Positions 38,001 to 52,532 of a DNA stretch of 64,000 nucleotides are shown one piece after another (the first letter of the stretch is position 1; every line of letters starts with the position of its first letter). The translations under genes were made by a program, and so were the position numbers. This DNA is from Siphonodentalium dalli. Lineage: Eukaryota; Mollusca; Scaphopoda; Gadilida; Siphonodentaliidae. The notes under the pieces are model-generated. The model was not told the origin of the DNA. It saw only the letters and a program-made list of their open reading frames with translations, and did no database searches. The DNA lies in NCBI GenBank assembly GCA_032622095.1, contig CP136062.1, positions 162,562,875 through 162,626,874 of the forward strand. Reading direction: 5' to 3'.

Positions 38001-39997
38001 CCTGGATATATATAAATATATATATATATCCGGTACCCCAACTGACCACTATATAGGTGGCAGTTTTGGCTGTTGGGGTACCATCTCTGTATATATATGA
38101 AGGAGTGTGTGCTTTCGTTTTATTCCTGTATTACAAGTTCCTTGGGGTCTAGTAGACATGATAGATTCATGTCGGGGTCATCATCCTCAAAGAATTCCAA
38201 AGAGAGGCTCCTTTAGAAATCAGTACCGCAACTGCCAAATATATATATATATATACAGCCGGTACCCCAACTGACCAGTATATAGGTTCAATATATATAT
38301 TCATAATTAACTGAAAAATGGAAGTGGGGCTATTGCGAAAATATCTAGATAGTGGAGATAGCACAATTACAAGCTGATATATTTAGTAGAATGGTGCAAC
38401 CTGTTTCCAATCGGAAATGGTGCATATACATTATGTTGGTGGCCATGAATGGCAAAAAATTGTCAAATTTGACAAAATTAATCACGGTCACCATATCGGA
38501 CAGCTCAATCACGCGTTATTCAGTAACCACAACAAATAATTGCGTAATTTAACGCTAAATGGTGGAACTTGTTGGCTATATATGTGTTTTTTTCCAGAAT
38601 TACTGACAAATTGGACCCAGAATACAACTTAATACAGTCATTTACGGTATATAACAGCTGGTTGCCATGGATACAGAGACCCACATAGCCACCCCAACTC
38701 GTAATAGGGACAATCTAGACCAAGGACATGTCCCATGTGCAGAAGGGATGTTATGTTACACCAGCGATATAGATTTACGGGATATTTGTCTTGTTGAGAA
38801 AACGGTACCCCAACTGCCGCCTAGATATATATAAATATATATATATCCGGTACCCCAACTGACCACTATATAGGTGGCAGTTTTGGCTGTTGGGGTACCA
38901 TCTCTGTATATATATGAAGGAGTGTGTGCTTTCGTTTTATTCCTGTATTACAAGTTCCTTGGGGTCTAGTAGACATGATAGATTCATGTCGGGGTCATCA
39001 TCCTCAAAGAATTCCAAAGAGAGGCTCCTTTAGAAATCAGTACCGCAACTGCCAAATATATATATATATATATATATATACAGCCGGTACCCCAACTGAC
39101 CAGTATATAGGTTCAATATATATATTCATAATTAACTGAAAAATGGAAGTGCGGCTATTGCGAAAATACCTAGATAGTGGAGATAGCACAATTACAAGCT
39201 GATATATTTAGTAGAATGGTGCAACCTGTTTCCAATCGGAAATGGTGCATATACATTATTTTGGTGGCCATGAATGGCAAAAAATGGTCAAATTTGACAA
39301 AATTAATCACGGTCACCATATCGGAGAGCTCAATCACGCGTTATTCAGTAACCACAACAAATAATTGCGTAATATAACGCTAAATGGTGGAACTTGTTGT
39401 CTATATATGTGTTTTTTTCCAGAATTACTGACACATTGGACCCAAAATACAACTTAAAACAGTCATTTACGGTATATAACAACTGGTTGCCATGTATACA
39501 GAGACCCACATAGCCACCCCAACTCGTAATAGGAACGATCTAGACCAAGAACATGTCCCATGTGCAGAAGGGATGTTATGTTACACCAGCGATATAGATT
39601 TACGGGATATTTGTCTTGTTGAGAAAACGGTACCCCAACTGCCGCCTGGATATATATAAATATATATATATATCCGGTACCCCAACTGACCACTATATAG
39701 GTGGCAGTTTTGGCTGTTGGGGTACCATCTCTGTATATATATGAAGGAGTGTGTGCTTTCGTTTTATTCCTGTATTACAAGTTCCTTGGGGTCTAGTAGA
39801 CATGATAGATTCATGTCGGGGTCATCATCCTCAAAGAATTCCAAAGAGAGGCTCCGTTAGAAATCAGTACCGCAACTGCCAAATATATATATATATATAT
39901 ACAGCCGGTACCCCAACTGACCAGTATATAGGTTCAATATATATATTCATAATTAACTGAAAAATGGAAGTGGGGCTATTGCGAAAATACCTAGATA
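35076..39997 (+). repeat. Higher-order duplication: three units (~2.46 kb) repeated twice
   Basis: Landmarks at 35389, 35895, 36467 and 36720 recur at 37846, 38352, 38924 and 39177 (offset 2457). Private variants such as GGACAGCTCAATC and AATACAACTTAATACAGTC are shared. A copy of the same variant unit also sits at 31797, an offset of 4098 from 35895, so duplications are nested. Confidence 0.8.
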
Positions 39998-42460
39998 GTG
40001 GAGATAGCACAATTACAAGCTGATATATTTAGTAGAATGGTGCAACCTGTTTCCAATCGGAAATGGTGCATATACATTATGTTGGTGGCCATGAATGGCA
40101 AAAAATGGTCAAATTTGACAAAATTAATCACAGTCACCATATCGGAGAGCTCAATCACGCGTTATTCAGTAACCACAACAAATAATTGCGTAATTTAACG
40201 CTAAATGGTGGAACTTGTTGGCTATATATGTGTTTTTTTCCAGAATTACTGACAAATTGGACCCAAAATAAAACTTAAAACAGTCATTTACGGTATATAA
40301 CAGCTGGTTGCCATGGATACAGAGACCCACATAGCCACCCCAACTCGTAATAGGGACAATCTAGACCAAGGACATGTCCCATGTGCAGAAGGGATGTTAT
40401 GTTACACCAGCGATATAGATTTACGGGATATTTGTCTTGTTGAGAAAACGGTACCCCAACTGCCGCCTAGATATATATAAATATATATATATCCGGTACC
40501 CCAACTGACCACTATATAGGTGGCAGTTTTGGCTGTTGGTGTACCATCTCTGTATATATATGAAGGAGTGTGTGCTTTCGTTTTATTCCTGTATTACAAG
40601 TTCCTTGGGGTCTAGTAGACATGATAGATTCATGTCGGGGTCATCATCCTCAAAGAATTCCAAAGAGAGGCTCCTTTAGAAATCAGTACCGCAACTGCCA
40701 AATATATATATATATATATATATATATACAGCCGGTACCCCAACTGACCAGTATATAGGTTCAATATATATATTCATAATTAACTGAAAAATGGAAGTGG
40801 GGCTATTGCGAAAATATCTAGATAGTGGAGATAGCACAATTACAAGCTGATATATTTAGTAGAATGGTGCAACCTGTTTCCAATCGGAAATGGTTCATAT
40901 ACATTATGTTGGTGGCCATGAATGGCAAAAAATGGTCAAATTTGACAAAATTAATCACGGTCACCATATCGGAGAGCTCAATCACGCGTTATTCAGTAAC
41001 CACAACAAATAATTGCGTAATTTAACGCTAAATGGTGGAACTTGTTGGCTATATATGTGTTTTTTTTCCAGAATTACTGACACATTGGACCCAAAATACA
41101 ACTTAAAACAGTCATTTACGGTATATAACAGCTGGTTGCCATGCATACAGAGACCCACATAGCCACCCCAACTCGTAATAGGAACGATCTAGACCAAGAA
41201 CATGTCCCATGTGCAGAAGGGATGTTATGTTACACCAGCGATATAGATTTACGGGATATTTGTCTTGTTGAGAAAACGGTACCCCAACTGCCGCCTGGAT
41301 ATATATAAATATATATATATCCGGTACCCCAACTGACCACTATATAGGTGGCAGTTTTGGTTGTTGGGGTACCATCTCTGTATATACATGAAGGAGTGTG
41401 TGCTTTCGTTTTATTCCTGTATTACAAGTTCATTGGGGTCTAGTAGACATGATAGATTCATGTCGGGGTCATCATCCTCAAAGAATTCCAAAGAGAGGCT
41501 CCTTTAGAAATCAGTACCGCAACTGCCAAATATATATATATATATATACAGCCGGTACCCCAACTGACCAGTATATAGGTTCAATATATATATTCATAAT
41601 TAACTGAAAAATGGAAGTGGGGCTATTGCGAAAATACCTAGATAGTGGAGATAGCACAATTACAAGCTGATATATTTAGTAGAATGGTGCAACCTGTTTC
41701 CAATCGGAAATGGTGCATATACATTATTTTGGTGGCCATGAATGGCAAAAAATGGTCAAATTTGACAAAATTAATCACAGTCACCGTATCGGAGAGCTCA
41801 ATCACGCGTTATTCAGTAACCACAACAAATAATTGCGTAATTTAACGCTAAATGGTGGAACTTGTTGGCTATATATGTGTTTTTGTTCCAGAATTACTGA
41901 CAAATTGGACCCAAAATAAAACTTAAAACAGTCATTTACGGTATATAACAGCTGGTTGCCATGGATACAGAGACCCACATAGCCACCCCAACTCGTAATA
42001 TGAACGATCTAGACCAAGGACATGTCTCATGTGCAGAAGGGATGTTATGTTACACCAGCGATATAGATTTACGGGATATTTGTCTTGTTGAGAAAACGGT
42101 ACCCCAACTGCCGCCTAGATATATATAAATATATATATATCCGGTACCCCAACTGACCACTATATAGGTGGCAGTTTTGGCTGTTGGGGTACCATCTCTG
42201 TATATATATGAAGGAGTGCTTTCGTTTTATTCCTGTATTACAAGTTCCTTGGGATCTAGTAGACATGATAGATTCATGTCGGGGTCATCATCCTCAAAGA
42301 ATTCCAAAGAGAGGCTCCTTTAGAAATCAGTACCGCAACTGCCAAATATATATATATATATATACAGCCGGTACCCCAACTGACCAGTATATAGGTTCAA
42401 TATATATATTCATAATTAACTGAAAAATGGAAGTGGGGCTATTGCGAAAATACCTAGATA

Positions 42461-45400
42461 GTGGAGATAGCACAATTACAAGCTGATATATTTAGTAGAA
42501 TGGTGCAACCTGTTTCCAATCGGAAATGGTGCATATACATTATTTTGGTGGCCATGAATGGCAAAAAATGGTCAAATTTGACAAAATTAATCACGGTCAC
42601 CATATCGGAGAGCTCAATCACGCGTTATTCAGTAACCACAACAAATAATTGCGTAATTTAACGCTAAATGGTGGAACTTGTTGGCTATATATGTGTTTTT
42701 TTCCAGAATTACTGACACATTGGACCCAAAATACAACTTAAAACAGTCATTTACGGTATATAACAGCTGGTTGCCATGTATACAGAGACCCACATAGCCA
42801 CCCCAACTCGTAATAGGAACGATCTATACCAAGAACATGTCCCATGTGCAGGAGGGATGTTATGTTTCACCAGCGATATAGATTTACGGGATATTTGTCT
42901 TGTTGAGAAAACGGTACCCCAACTGCCGCCTGGATATATATAAATATATATATATCCGGTACCCCAACTGACCACTATATAGGTGGCAGTTTTGGCTGTT
43001 GGGGTACCATCTCTGTATATATATGAAGGAGTGTGTGCTTTCGTTTTATTCCTGTATTACAAGTTCCTTGGGGCCTAGTAGACATGATAGATTCATGTCG
43101 GGGTCATCATCCTCAAAGAATTCCAAAGAGAGGCTCCTTTAGAAATCAGTACCGCAACTGCCAAAATATATATATATATATACAGCCGGTACCCCAACTG
43201 ACCAGTATATAGGTTCAATATATATATTCATAATTAACTGAAAAATGGAAGTGCGGCTATTGCGAAAATACCTAGATAGTGGAGATAGCACAATTACAAG
43301 CTGATATATTTAGTAGAATGGTGCAACCTGTTTCCAATCGGAAATGGTGCATATACATTATTTTGGTGGCCATGAATGGCAAAAAATTGTCAAATTTGAC
43401 AAAATTAATCACGGTCACCATATCGGAGAGCTCAATCACGCGTTATTCAGTAACCACAAGAAATAATTGCGTAATTTAACGCTAAATGGTGGAACTTGTT
43501 GGCTATATATGTGTTTTTTCCCAGAATTACTGACAAATTGGACCCAAAATACAACTTAAAACAGTCATTTACGGTATATAGCAACTGGTTGCCATGTATA
43601 CAGAGACCCACATAGCCACCCCAACTCGTAATAGGAACGACCTAGACCAAGAACATGTCCCATGTGCAGAAGGGATGTTATGTTACACCAGCGATATAGA
43701 TTTACGGGATATTTGTCTTGTTGAGAAAACGGTACCCCAACTGCCGCCTGGATATATATAAATATATATATATATCCGGTACCCCAACTGACCACTATAT
43801 AGGTGGCAGTTTTGGCTATTGGGGTACCATCTCTGTATATATATGAAGGAGTGTGTGCTTTCGTTTTATTCCTGTATTACAAGTTCCTTGGGGTCTAGTA
43901 GACATGATAGATTCATGTCGGGGTCATCATCCTCAAAGAATTCCAAAGAGAGGCTCCTTTAGAAATCAGTACCGCAACTGCCAAATATATATATATATAT
44001 ATACAGCCGGTACCCCAACTGACCAGTATATAGGTTCAATATATATATTCATAATTAACTGAAAAATGGAAGTGGGGCTATTGCGAAAATACCTAGATAG
44101 TGGAGATAGCACAATTACAAGCTGATATATTTAGTAGAATGGTGCAACCTGTTTCCAATCGGAAATGGTGCATATACATTATGTTGGTGGCCATGAATGG
44201 CAAAAAATGGTCAAATTTGACAAAATTAATCACAGTCACCATATCGGAGAGCTCAATCACGCGTTATTCAGTAACCACAACAAATAATTGCGTAATTTAA
44301 CGCTAAATGGTGGAACTTGTTGGCTATATATGTGTTTTTTTCCAGAATTACTGACAAATTGGACCCAAAATAAAACTTAAAACAGTCATTTACGGTATAT
44401 AACAGCTGGTTGCCATGGATACAGAGACCCACATAGCCACCCCAACTCGTAATAGGGACAATCTAGACCAAGGACATGTCCCATGTGCAGAAGGGATGTT
44501 ATGTTACACCAGCGATATAGATTTACGGGATATTTGTCTTGTTGAGAAAACGGTACCCCAACTGCCGCCTAGATATATATAAATATATATATATCCGGTA
44601 CCCCAACTGACCACTATATAGGTGGCAGTTTTGGCTGTTGGGGTACCATCTCTGTATATATATGAAGGAGTGCTTTCGTTTTATTCCTGTATTACAAGTT
44701 CCTTGGGGTCTAGTAGACATGATAGATTCATGTCGGGGTCATCATCCTCAAAGAATTCCAAAGAGAGGCTCCTTTAGAAATCAGTACCGCAACTGCCAAA
44801 TATATATATATATATATACAGCCGGTACCCCAACTGACCAGTATATAGGTTCAATATATATATTCATAATTAACTGAAAAATGGAAGTGGGGCTATTGCG
44901 AAAATATCTAGATAGTGGAGATAGCACAATTACAAGCTGATATATTTAGTAGAATGGTGCAACCTGTTTCCAATCGGAAATGGTGCATATACATTATGTT
45001 GGTGGCCATGAATGGCAAAAAATGGTCAAATTTGACAAAATTAATCACGGTCACCATATCGGAGAGCTCAATCACGCGTTATTCAGTAACCACAACAAAT
45101 AATTGCGTAATTTAACGCTAAATGGTGGAACTTGTTGGCTATATATGTGGGTTTTTTTTCAGAATTACTGACAAATTGGACCCAAAATACAACTTAAAAC
45201 AGTCATTTACGGTATATAACAGCTGGTTGCCATGGATACAGAGACCCACATAGCCACCCCAACTCGTAATAGGAACGATCTAGACCAAGAACATGTCCCG
45301 TGTGCAGAAGGGATGTTATGTTACACCAGCGATATAGATTTACGGGATATTTGTCTTGTTGAGAAAACGGTACCCCAACTGCCGCTTGGATATATATAAA

Positions 45401-48400
45401 TATATATATATCCGGTACCCCAACTGACCACTATATAGGTGGCAGTTTTGGCTGTTGGGGTACCATCTCTGTATATATATGAAGGAGTGTGTGCTTTCGT
45501 TTTATTCCTGTATTACAAGTTCCTTGGGGTCTAGTAGACATGATAGATTCATGTCAGGGTCATCATCCTCAAAGAATTCCAAAGAGAGGCTCCTTTAGAA
45601 ATCAGTACCGCAACTGCCAAATATATATATATATATACAGCCGGTACCCCAACTGACCAGTATATAGGTTCAATATATATATTCATAATTAACTGAAAAA
45701 TGGAAGTGGGGCTATTGCGAAAATACCTAGATAGTGGAGATAGCACAATTACAAGCTGATATATTTAGTAGAATGGTGCAACCTGTTTCCAAACGGAAAT
45801 GGTGCATATACATTATGTTGGTGGCCATGAATGGCAAAAAATGGTCAAATTTGACAAAATTAATCACAGTCACCATATCGGAGAGCTCAATCACGCGTTA
45901 TTCAGTAACCACAACAAATAATTGCGTAATTTAACGCTAAATGGTGGAACTTGTTGGCTATATATGTGTTTTTTTCCAGAATTACTAACAAATTGGACTC
46001 AAAATACAACTTAAAACAGTCATTTACGGAATATAACAGCTGGTTGCCATGGATACAGAGACCCACAATAGGAACGATCTAGACCAAGGACATGTCCCAT
46101 GTGCAGAAGGGATGTTATGTTACACCAGCGATATAGATTTACGGGATATTTGTCTTGTTGAGAAAACGGTACCCCAACTGCCGCCTAGATATATATAAAT
46201 ATATATATATCCGGTACCCCAACTGACCACTATATAGGTGGCAGTTTTGGCTGTTGGGGTACCATCTCTGTATATATATGAAGGAGTGCTTTCGTTTTAT
46301 TCCTGTATTACAAGTTCCTTGGGGTCTAGTAGACATGATAGATTCATGTCGGGGTCATCATCCTCAAAGAATTCCAAAGAGAGGCTCCTTTAGAAATCAG
46401 TACCGCAACTGCCAAATATATATATATATATATACAGCCGGTACCCCAACTGACCAGTATATAGGTTCAATATATATATTCATAATTAACTGAAAAATGG
46501 AAGTGGGGCTATTGCGAAAATATCTAGATAGTGGAGATAGCACAATTACAAGCTGATATATTTAGTAGAATGGTGCAACCTGTTTCCAATCGGAAATGGT
46601 GCATATACATTATGTTGGTGGCCATGAATGGCAAAAAATGGTCAAATTTGACAAAATTAATCACGGTCACCATATCGGAGAGCTCAATCACGCGTTATTC
46701 AGTAACCACAACAAATAATTGCGTAATTTAACGCTAAATGGTGGAACTTGTTGGCTATATATGTGTTTTTTTCCAGAATTACTGACACATTGGACCCAAA
46801 ATACAACTTAAAACAGTCATTTACGGTATATAACAGCTGGTTGCCATGTATACAGAGACCCACATAGCCACCCCAACTCGTAATAGGAACGATCTATACC
46901 AAGAACATGTCCCATGTGCAGGAGGGATGTTATGTTTCACCAGCGATATAGATTTACGGGATATTTGTCTTGTTGAGAAAACGGTACCCCAACTGCCGCC
47001 TGGATATATATAAATATATATATATCCGGTACCCCAACTGACCACTATATAGGTGGCAGTTTTGGCTGTTGGGGTACCATCTCTGTATATATATGAAGGA
47101 GTGTGTGCTTTCGTTTTATTCCTGTATTACAAGTTCCTTGGGGTCTAGTAGACATGATAGATTCATGTCGGGGTCATCATCCTCAAAGAATTCCAAAGAG
47201 AGGCTCCTTTAGAAATCAGTACCGCAACTGCCAAAATATATATATATATATACAGCCGGTACCCCAACTGACCAGTATATAGGTTCAATATATATATTCA
47301 TAATTAACTGAAAAATGGAAGTGCGGCTATTGCGAAAATACCTAGATAGTGGAGATAGCACAATTACAAGCTGATATATTTAGTAGAATGGTGCAACCTG
47401 TTTCCAATCGGAAATGGTGCATATACATTATTTTGGTGGCCATGAATGGCAAAAAATTGTCAAATTTGACAAAATTAATCACGGTCACCATATCGGAGAG
47501 CTCAATCACGCGTTATTCAGTAACCACAAGAAATAATTGCGTAATTTAACGCTAAATGGTGGAACTTGTTGGCTATATATGTGTTTTTTTCCAGAATTAC
47601 TGACAAATTGGACCCAAAATACAACTTAAAACAGTCATTTACGGTATATAGCAACTGGTTGCCATGTATACAGAGACCCACATAGCCACCCCAACTCGTA
47701 ATAGGAACGATCTAGACCAAGAACATGTCCCATGTGCAGAAGGGATGTTATGTTACACCAGCGATATAGATTTACGGGATATTTGTCTTGTTGAGAAAAC
47801 GGTACCCCAACTGCCGCCTGGATATATATAAATATATATATATATCCGGTACCCCAACTGACCACTATATAGGTGGCAGTTTTGGCTATTGGGGTACCAT
47901 CTCTGTATATATATGAAGGAGTGTGTGCTTTCGTTTTATTCCTGTATTACAAGTTCCTTGGGGTCTAGTAGACATGATAGATTCATGTCGGGGTCATCAT
48001 CCTCAAAGAATTCCAAAGAGAGGCTCCTTTAGAAATCAGTACCGCAACTGCCAAATATATATATATATATATATACAGCCGGTACCCCCAACTGACCAGT
48101 ATATAGGTTCAATATATATATTCATAATTAACTGAAAAATGGAAGTGGGGCTATTGCGAAAATACCTAGATAGTGGAGATAGCACAATTACAAGCTGATA
48201 TATTTAGTAGAATGGTGCAACCTGTTTCCAATCGGAAATGGTGCATATACATTATGTTGGTGGCCATGAATGGCAAAAAATGGTCAAATTTGACAAAATT
48301 AATCACAGTCACCATATTGGAGAGCTCAATCACGCGTTATTCAGTAACCACAACAAATAATTGCGTAATTTAACGCTAAATGGTGGAACTTGTTGGCTAT

Positions 48401-50603
48401 ATATGTGTTTTTTTCCAGAATTACTGACAAATTGGACCCAAAATAAAACTTAAAACAGTCATTTACGGTATATAACAGCTGGTTGCCATGGATACAGAGA
48501 CCCACATAGCCACCCCAACTCGTAATAGGGACAATCTAGACCAAGGACATGTCCCATGTGCAGAAGGGATGTTATGTTACACCAGCGATATAGATTTACG
48601 GGATATTTGTCTTGTTGAGAAAACGGTACCCCAACTGCCGCCTAGATATATATAAATATATATATATCCGGTACCCCAACTGACCACTATATAGGTGGCA
48701 GTTTTGGCTGTTGGGGTACCATCTCTGTATATATATGAAGGAGTGCTTTCGTTTTATTCCTGTATTACAAGTTCCTTGGGGTCTAGTAGACATGATAGAT
48801 TCATGTCGGGGTCATCATCCTCAAAGAATTCCAAAGAGAGGCTCCTTTAGAAATCAGTACCGCAACTGCCAAATATATATATATATATATACAGCCGGTA
48901 CCCCAACTGACCAGTATATAGGTTCAATATATATATTCATAATTAACTGAAAAATGGAAGTGGGGCTATTGCGAAAATATCTAGATAGTGGAGATAGCAC
49001 AATTACAAGCTGATATATTTAGTAGAATGGTGCAACCTGTTTCCAATCGGAAATGGTGCATATACATTATGTTGGTGGCCATGAATGGCAAAAAATGGTC
49101 AAATTTGACAAAATTAATCACGGTCACCATATCGGAGAGCTCAATCACGCGTTATTCAGTAACCACAACAAATAATTGCGTAATTTAACGCTAAATGGTG
49201 GAACTTGTTGGCTATATATGTGGGTTTTTTTTCAGAATTACTGACAAATTGGACCCAAAATACAACTTAAAACAGTCATTTACGGTATATAACAGCTGGT
49301 TGCCATGGATACAGAGACCCACATAGCCACCCCAACTCGTAATAGGAACGATCTAGACCAAGAACATGTCCCGTGTGCAGAAGGGATGTTATGTTACACC
49401 AGCGATATAGATTTACGGGATATTTGTCTTGTTGAGAAAACGGTACCCCAACTGCCGCTTGGATATATATAAATATATATATATCCGGTACCCCAACTGA
49501 CCACTATATAGGTGGCAGTTTTGGCTGTTGGGGTACCATCTCTGTATATATATGAAGGAGTGTGTGCTTTCGTTTTATTCCTGTATTACAAGTTCCTTGG
49601 GGTCTAGTAGACATGATAGATTCATGTCAGGGTCATCATCCTCAAAGAATTCCAAAGAGAGGCTCCTTTAGAAATCAGTACCGCAACTGCCAAATATATA
49701 TATATATATACAGCCGGTACCCCAACTGACCAGTATATAGGTTCAATATATATATTCATAATTAACTGAAAAATGGAAGTGGGGCTATTGCGAAAATACC
49801 TAGATAGTGGAGATAGCACAATTACAAGCTGATATATTTAGTAGAATGGTGCAACCTGTTTCCAAACGGAAATGGTGCATATACATTATGTTGGTGGCCA
49901 TGAATGGCAAAAAATGGTCAAATTTGACAAAATTAATCACAGTCACCATATCGGAGAGCTCAATCACGCGTTATTCAGTAACCACAACAAATAATTGCGT
50001 AATTTAACGCTAAATGGTGGAACTTGTTGGCTATATATGTGTTTTTTTCCAGAATTACTAACAAATTGGACCCAAAATACAACTTAAAACAGTCATTTAC
50101 GGAATATAACAGCTGGTTGCCATGGATACAGAGACCCACAATAGGAACGATCTAGACCAAGGACATGTCCCATGTGCAGAAGGGATGTTATGTTACACCA
50201 GCGATATAGATTTACGGGATATTTGTCTTGTTGAGAAAACGGTACCCCAACTGCCGCCTAGATATATATAAATATATATATATCCGGTACCCCAACTGAC
50301 CACTATATAGGTGGCAGTTTTGGCTGTTGGGGTACCATCTCTGTATATATATGAAGGAGTGCTTTCGTTTTATTCCTGTATTACAAGTTCCTTGGGGTCT
50401 AGTAGACATGATAGATTCATGTCGGGGTCATCATCCTCAAAGAATTCCAAAGAGAGGCTCCTTTAGAAATCAGTACCGCAACTGCCAAATATATATATAT
50501 ATATATACAGCCGGTACCCCAACTGACCAGTATATAGGTTCAATATATATATTCATAATTAACTGAAAAATGGAAGTGGGGCTATTGCGAAAATATCTAG
50601 ATA
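42461..50603 (+). repeat. Higher-order duplication: five units (~4.07 kb) repeated twice
   Basis: Landmarks at 42751, 43279, 44100, 44915, 45734 and 46531 recur at 46821, 47349, 48173, 48988, 49807 and 50604 (offset 4070-4073). Shared private variants include GATCTATACC with GCAGGAGGGATG near 42825-42860 and 46895-46930. A 16-18-bp deletion after GAGACCCACA is also shared (~46066 and ~50136). Confidence 0.85.
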
Positions 50604-52199
50604 GTGGAGATAGCACAATTACAAGCTGATATATTTAGTAGAATGGTGCAACCTGTTTCCAATCGGAAATGGTGCATATACATTATGTTGGTGGCCATGA
50701 ATGGCAAAAAATGGTCAAATTTGACAAAATTAATCACGGTCACCATATCGGAGAGCTCAATCACGCGTTATTCAGTAACCACAACAAATAATTGCGTAAT
50801 TTAACGCTAAATGGTGGAACTTGTTGGCTATATATGTGGGTTTTTTTTCAGAATTACTGACAAATTGGACCCAAAATACAACTTAAAACAGTCATTTACG
50901 GTATATAACAGCTGGTTGCCATGGATACAGAGACCCACATAGCCACCCCAACTCGTAATAGGAACGATCTAGACCAAGAACATGTCCCATGTGCAGAAGG
51001 GATGTTATGTTACACCAGCGATATAGATTTACGGGATATTTGTCTTGTTGAGAAAACGGTACCCCAACTGCCGCCTGGATATATATAAATATATATATAT
51101 CCGGTACCCCAACTGACCACTATATAGGTGGCAGTTTTGGCTGTTGGGGTACCATCTCTGTATATATATGAAGGAGTGTGTGCTTTCATTTTATTCCTGT
51201 ATTACAAGTTCCTTGGGGTCTAGTAGACATGATAGATTCATGTCAGGGTCATCATCCTCAAAGAATTCCAAAGAGAGGCTCCTTTAGAAATCAGTACCGT
51301 AACTGCCAAATATATATATATATACAGCCGGTACCCCAACTGACCAGTATATAGGTTCAATATATATATTCATAATTAACTGAAAAATGGAAGTGGGGCT
51401 ATTGCGAAAATACCTAGATAGTGGAGATAGCACAATTACAAGCTGATATATTTAGTAGAATGGTGCAACCTGTTTCCAAACGGAAATGGTGCATATACAT
51501 TATGTTGGTGGCCATGAATGGCAAAAAATGGTCAAATTTGACAAAATTAATCACAGTCACCATATCGGAGAGCTCAATCACGCGTTATTCAGTAACCACA
51601 ACAAATAATTGCGTAATTTAACGCTAAATGGTGGAACTTGTTGGCTATATATGTGTTTTTTTCCAGAATTACTAACAAATTGGACCCAAAATACAACTTA
51701 AAACAGTCATTTACGGAATATAACAGCTGGTTGCCATGGATACAGAGACCCACATAGCCATCCGAACTCGTAATAGGAACGATCTAGTCCAAGAACATGT
51801 CCCTTGTGCAGAAGGGATGTTATGTTACACCAGCGATATAAATTTACGGGATATTTGTCTTGTTGAAAAAACGGTACCCCAACTGCCGCCTAGATATATA
51901 TAAATATATATATATCCGGTACCCCAACTGACCACTATATATGTTGCAGCTTTGGCAGTTGGGGTACCGGCAGTTGGGGTACCGGCAGTTGGGGTACCAT
52001 CTCTGTATATATATGAAGGAGTGTGTGCTTTCGTTTCATTCCTGTATTACAAGTGCCTTGGGGTCTAGTAGACATGATACACTCATGTCGGGGTCACCAC
52101 CCTCAAACAATTCCAAACAGAGGCTCCTTTAGAAATCGGTACCCCAACTGCCAGAAATATATATATATACAGCCGGTACCCCAACTGACCAGTATATAC

Positions 52200-52236
<37 letters not shown>

Positions 52237-52260
52237 TAATAATAATATATATAAATATAA

Positions 52261-52500
52261 TTATTTCATAATATCGGATGGTATGAGCCCCTGTTTAATT
52301 AGCATATATTTCGAGGCCGCGGCGAGCGCGACATCAAAGACGACCATATCCATATCGCGGGGTGTGAAGTCCAGCTTAGGGGAATGACCACATATAGCCA
52401 TTTTGGCCAGGCGGGAGTAGCCGATGGCAAGACCAGATAACACGGCGTCGTGGTACACCGCGTTGACGAGCATCTTTCCGTCAGTACATGGGGAAGACAT
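52261..52500 (-). CDS. 79-residue unknown protein of the Polinton remnant
   Basis: I do not recognise this protein. The frame is intact from an ATG at 52500 to a TAA next to the satellite's AT-rich edge. It is rich in Ala, Met and Leu, with a moderately hydrophobic middle (VVFDVALAAASKYMLIKQG) and no clear signal peptide. Its placement directly after the virion genes, on the same strand, suggests a small structural or accessory virion protein; that is inference. A 20-bp motif containing TATTAC-AAA-GTAATA lies 32 bp upstream and also directly precedes the ATPase gene. The gene could continue no further, as the stop is clear. Confidence 0.5.
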   Translation of the reverse strand: MSSPCTDGKMLVNAVYHDAVLSGLAIGYSRLAKMAICGHSPKLDFTPRDMDMVVFDVALAAASKYMLIKQGLIPSDIMK

Positions 52501-52532
52501 ATCTGCTATATATGTACATATATATATATGGA

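Larger units (their letters stand above)
29235..52200 (+). repeat. ~819-bp GGTACC satellite, about 28 tandem units
   Basis: The period is 797-827 bp, mostly varying through (AT)n length. A unit holds GGTACCCCAACTGCCGCC, TATATATAAATATATATATA, GGTACCCCAACTGACCACTA, GTTGGGGTACC (inverted), a GTGTGTGCTTTCG block, AGTACCGCAACTGCC, GGTACCCCAACTGACCAGTA and ~550 bp of AT-rich sequence. Core units are highly similar and the last ones (from ~51.8 kb) carry the diverged edge variants seen at 20-25 kb. Repeated frames of 65-79 codons on both strands recur only because of the period. I see no start or splice context that argues for translation. Confidence 0.95.

Noticed and set aside
30159-51621. Recurring 66-codon plus-strand frame (MEIAQLQADIF...) and 65-79-codon frames in both directions in every satellite unit
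   Set aside because: They recur at the satellite period and vary in step with it, without family resemblance or initiation context. Similarity is explained by copy homogenisation.
29235-52200. CRISPR-like array
   Set aside because: The units are ~819 bp without short direct repeats and unique spacers, and the genome is eukaryotic.
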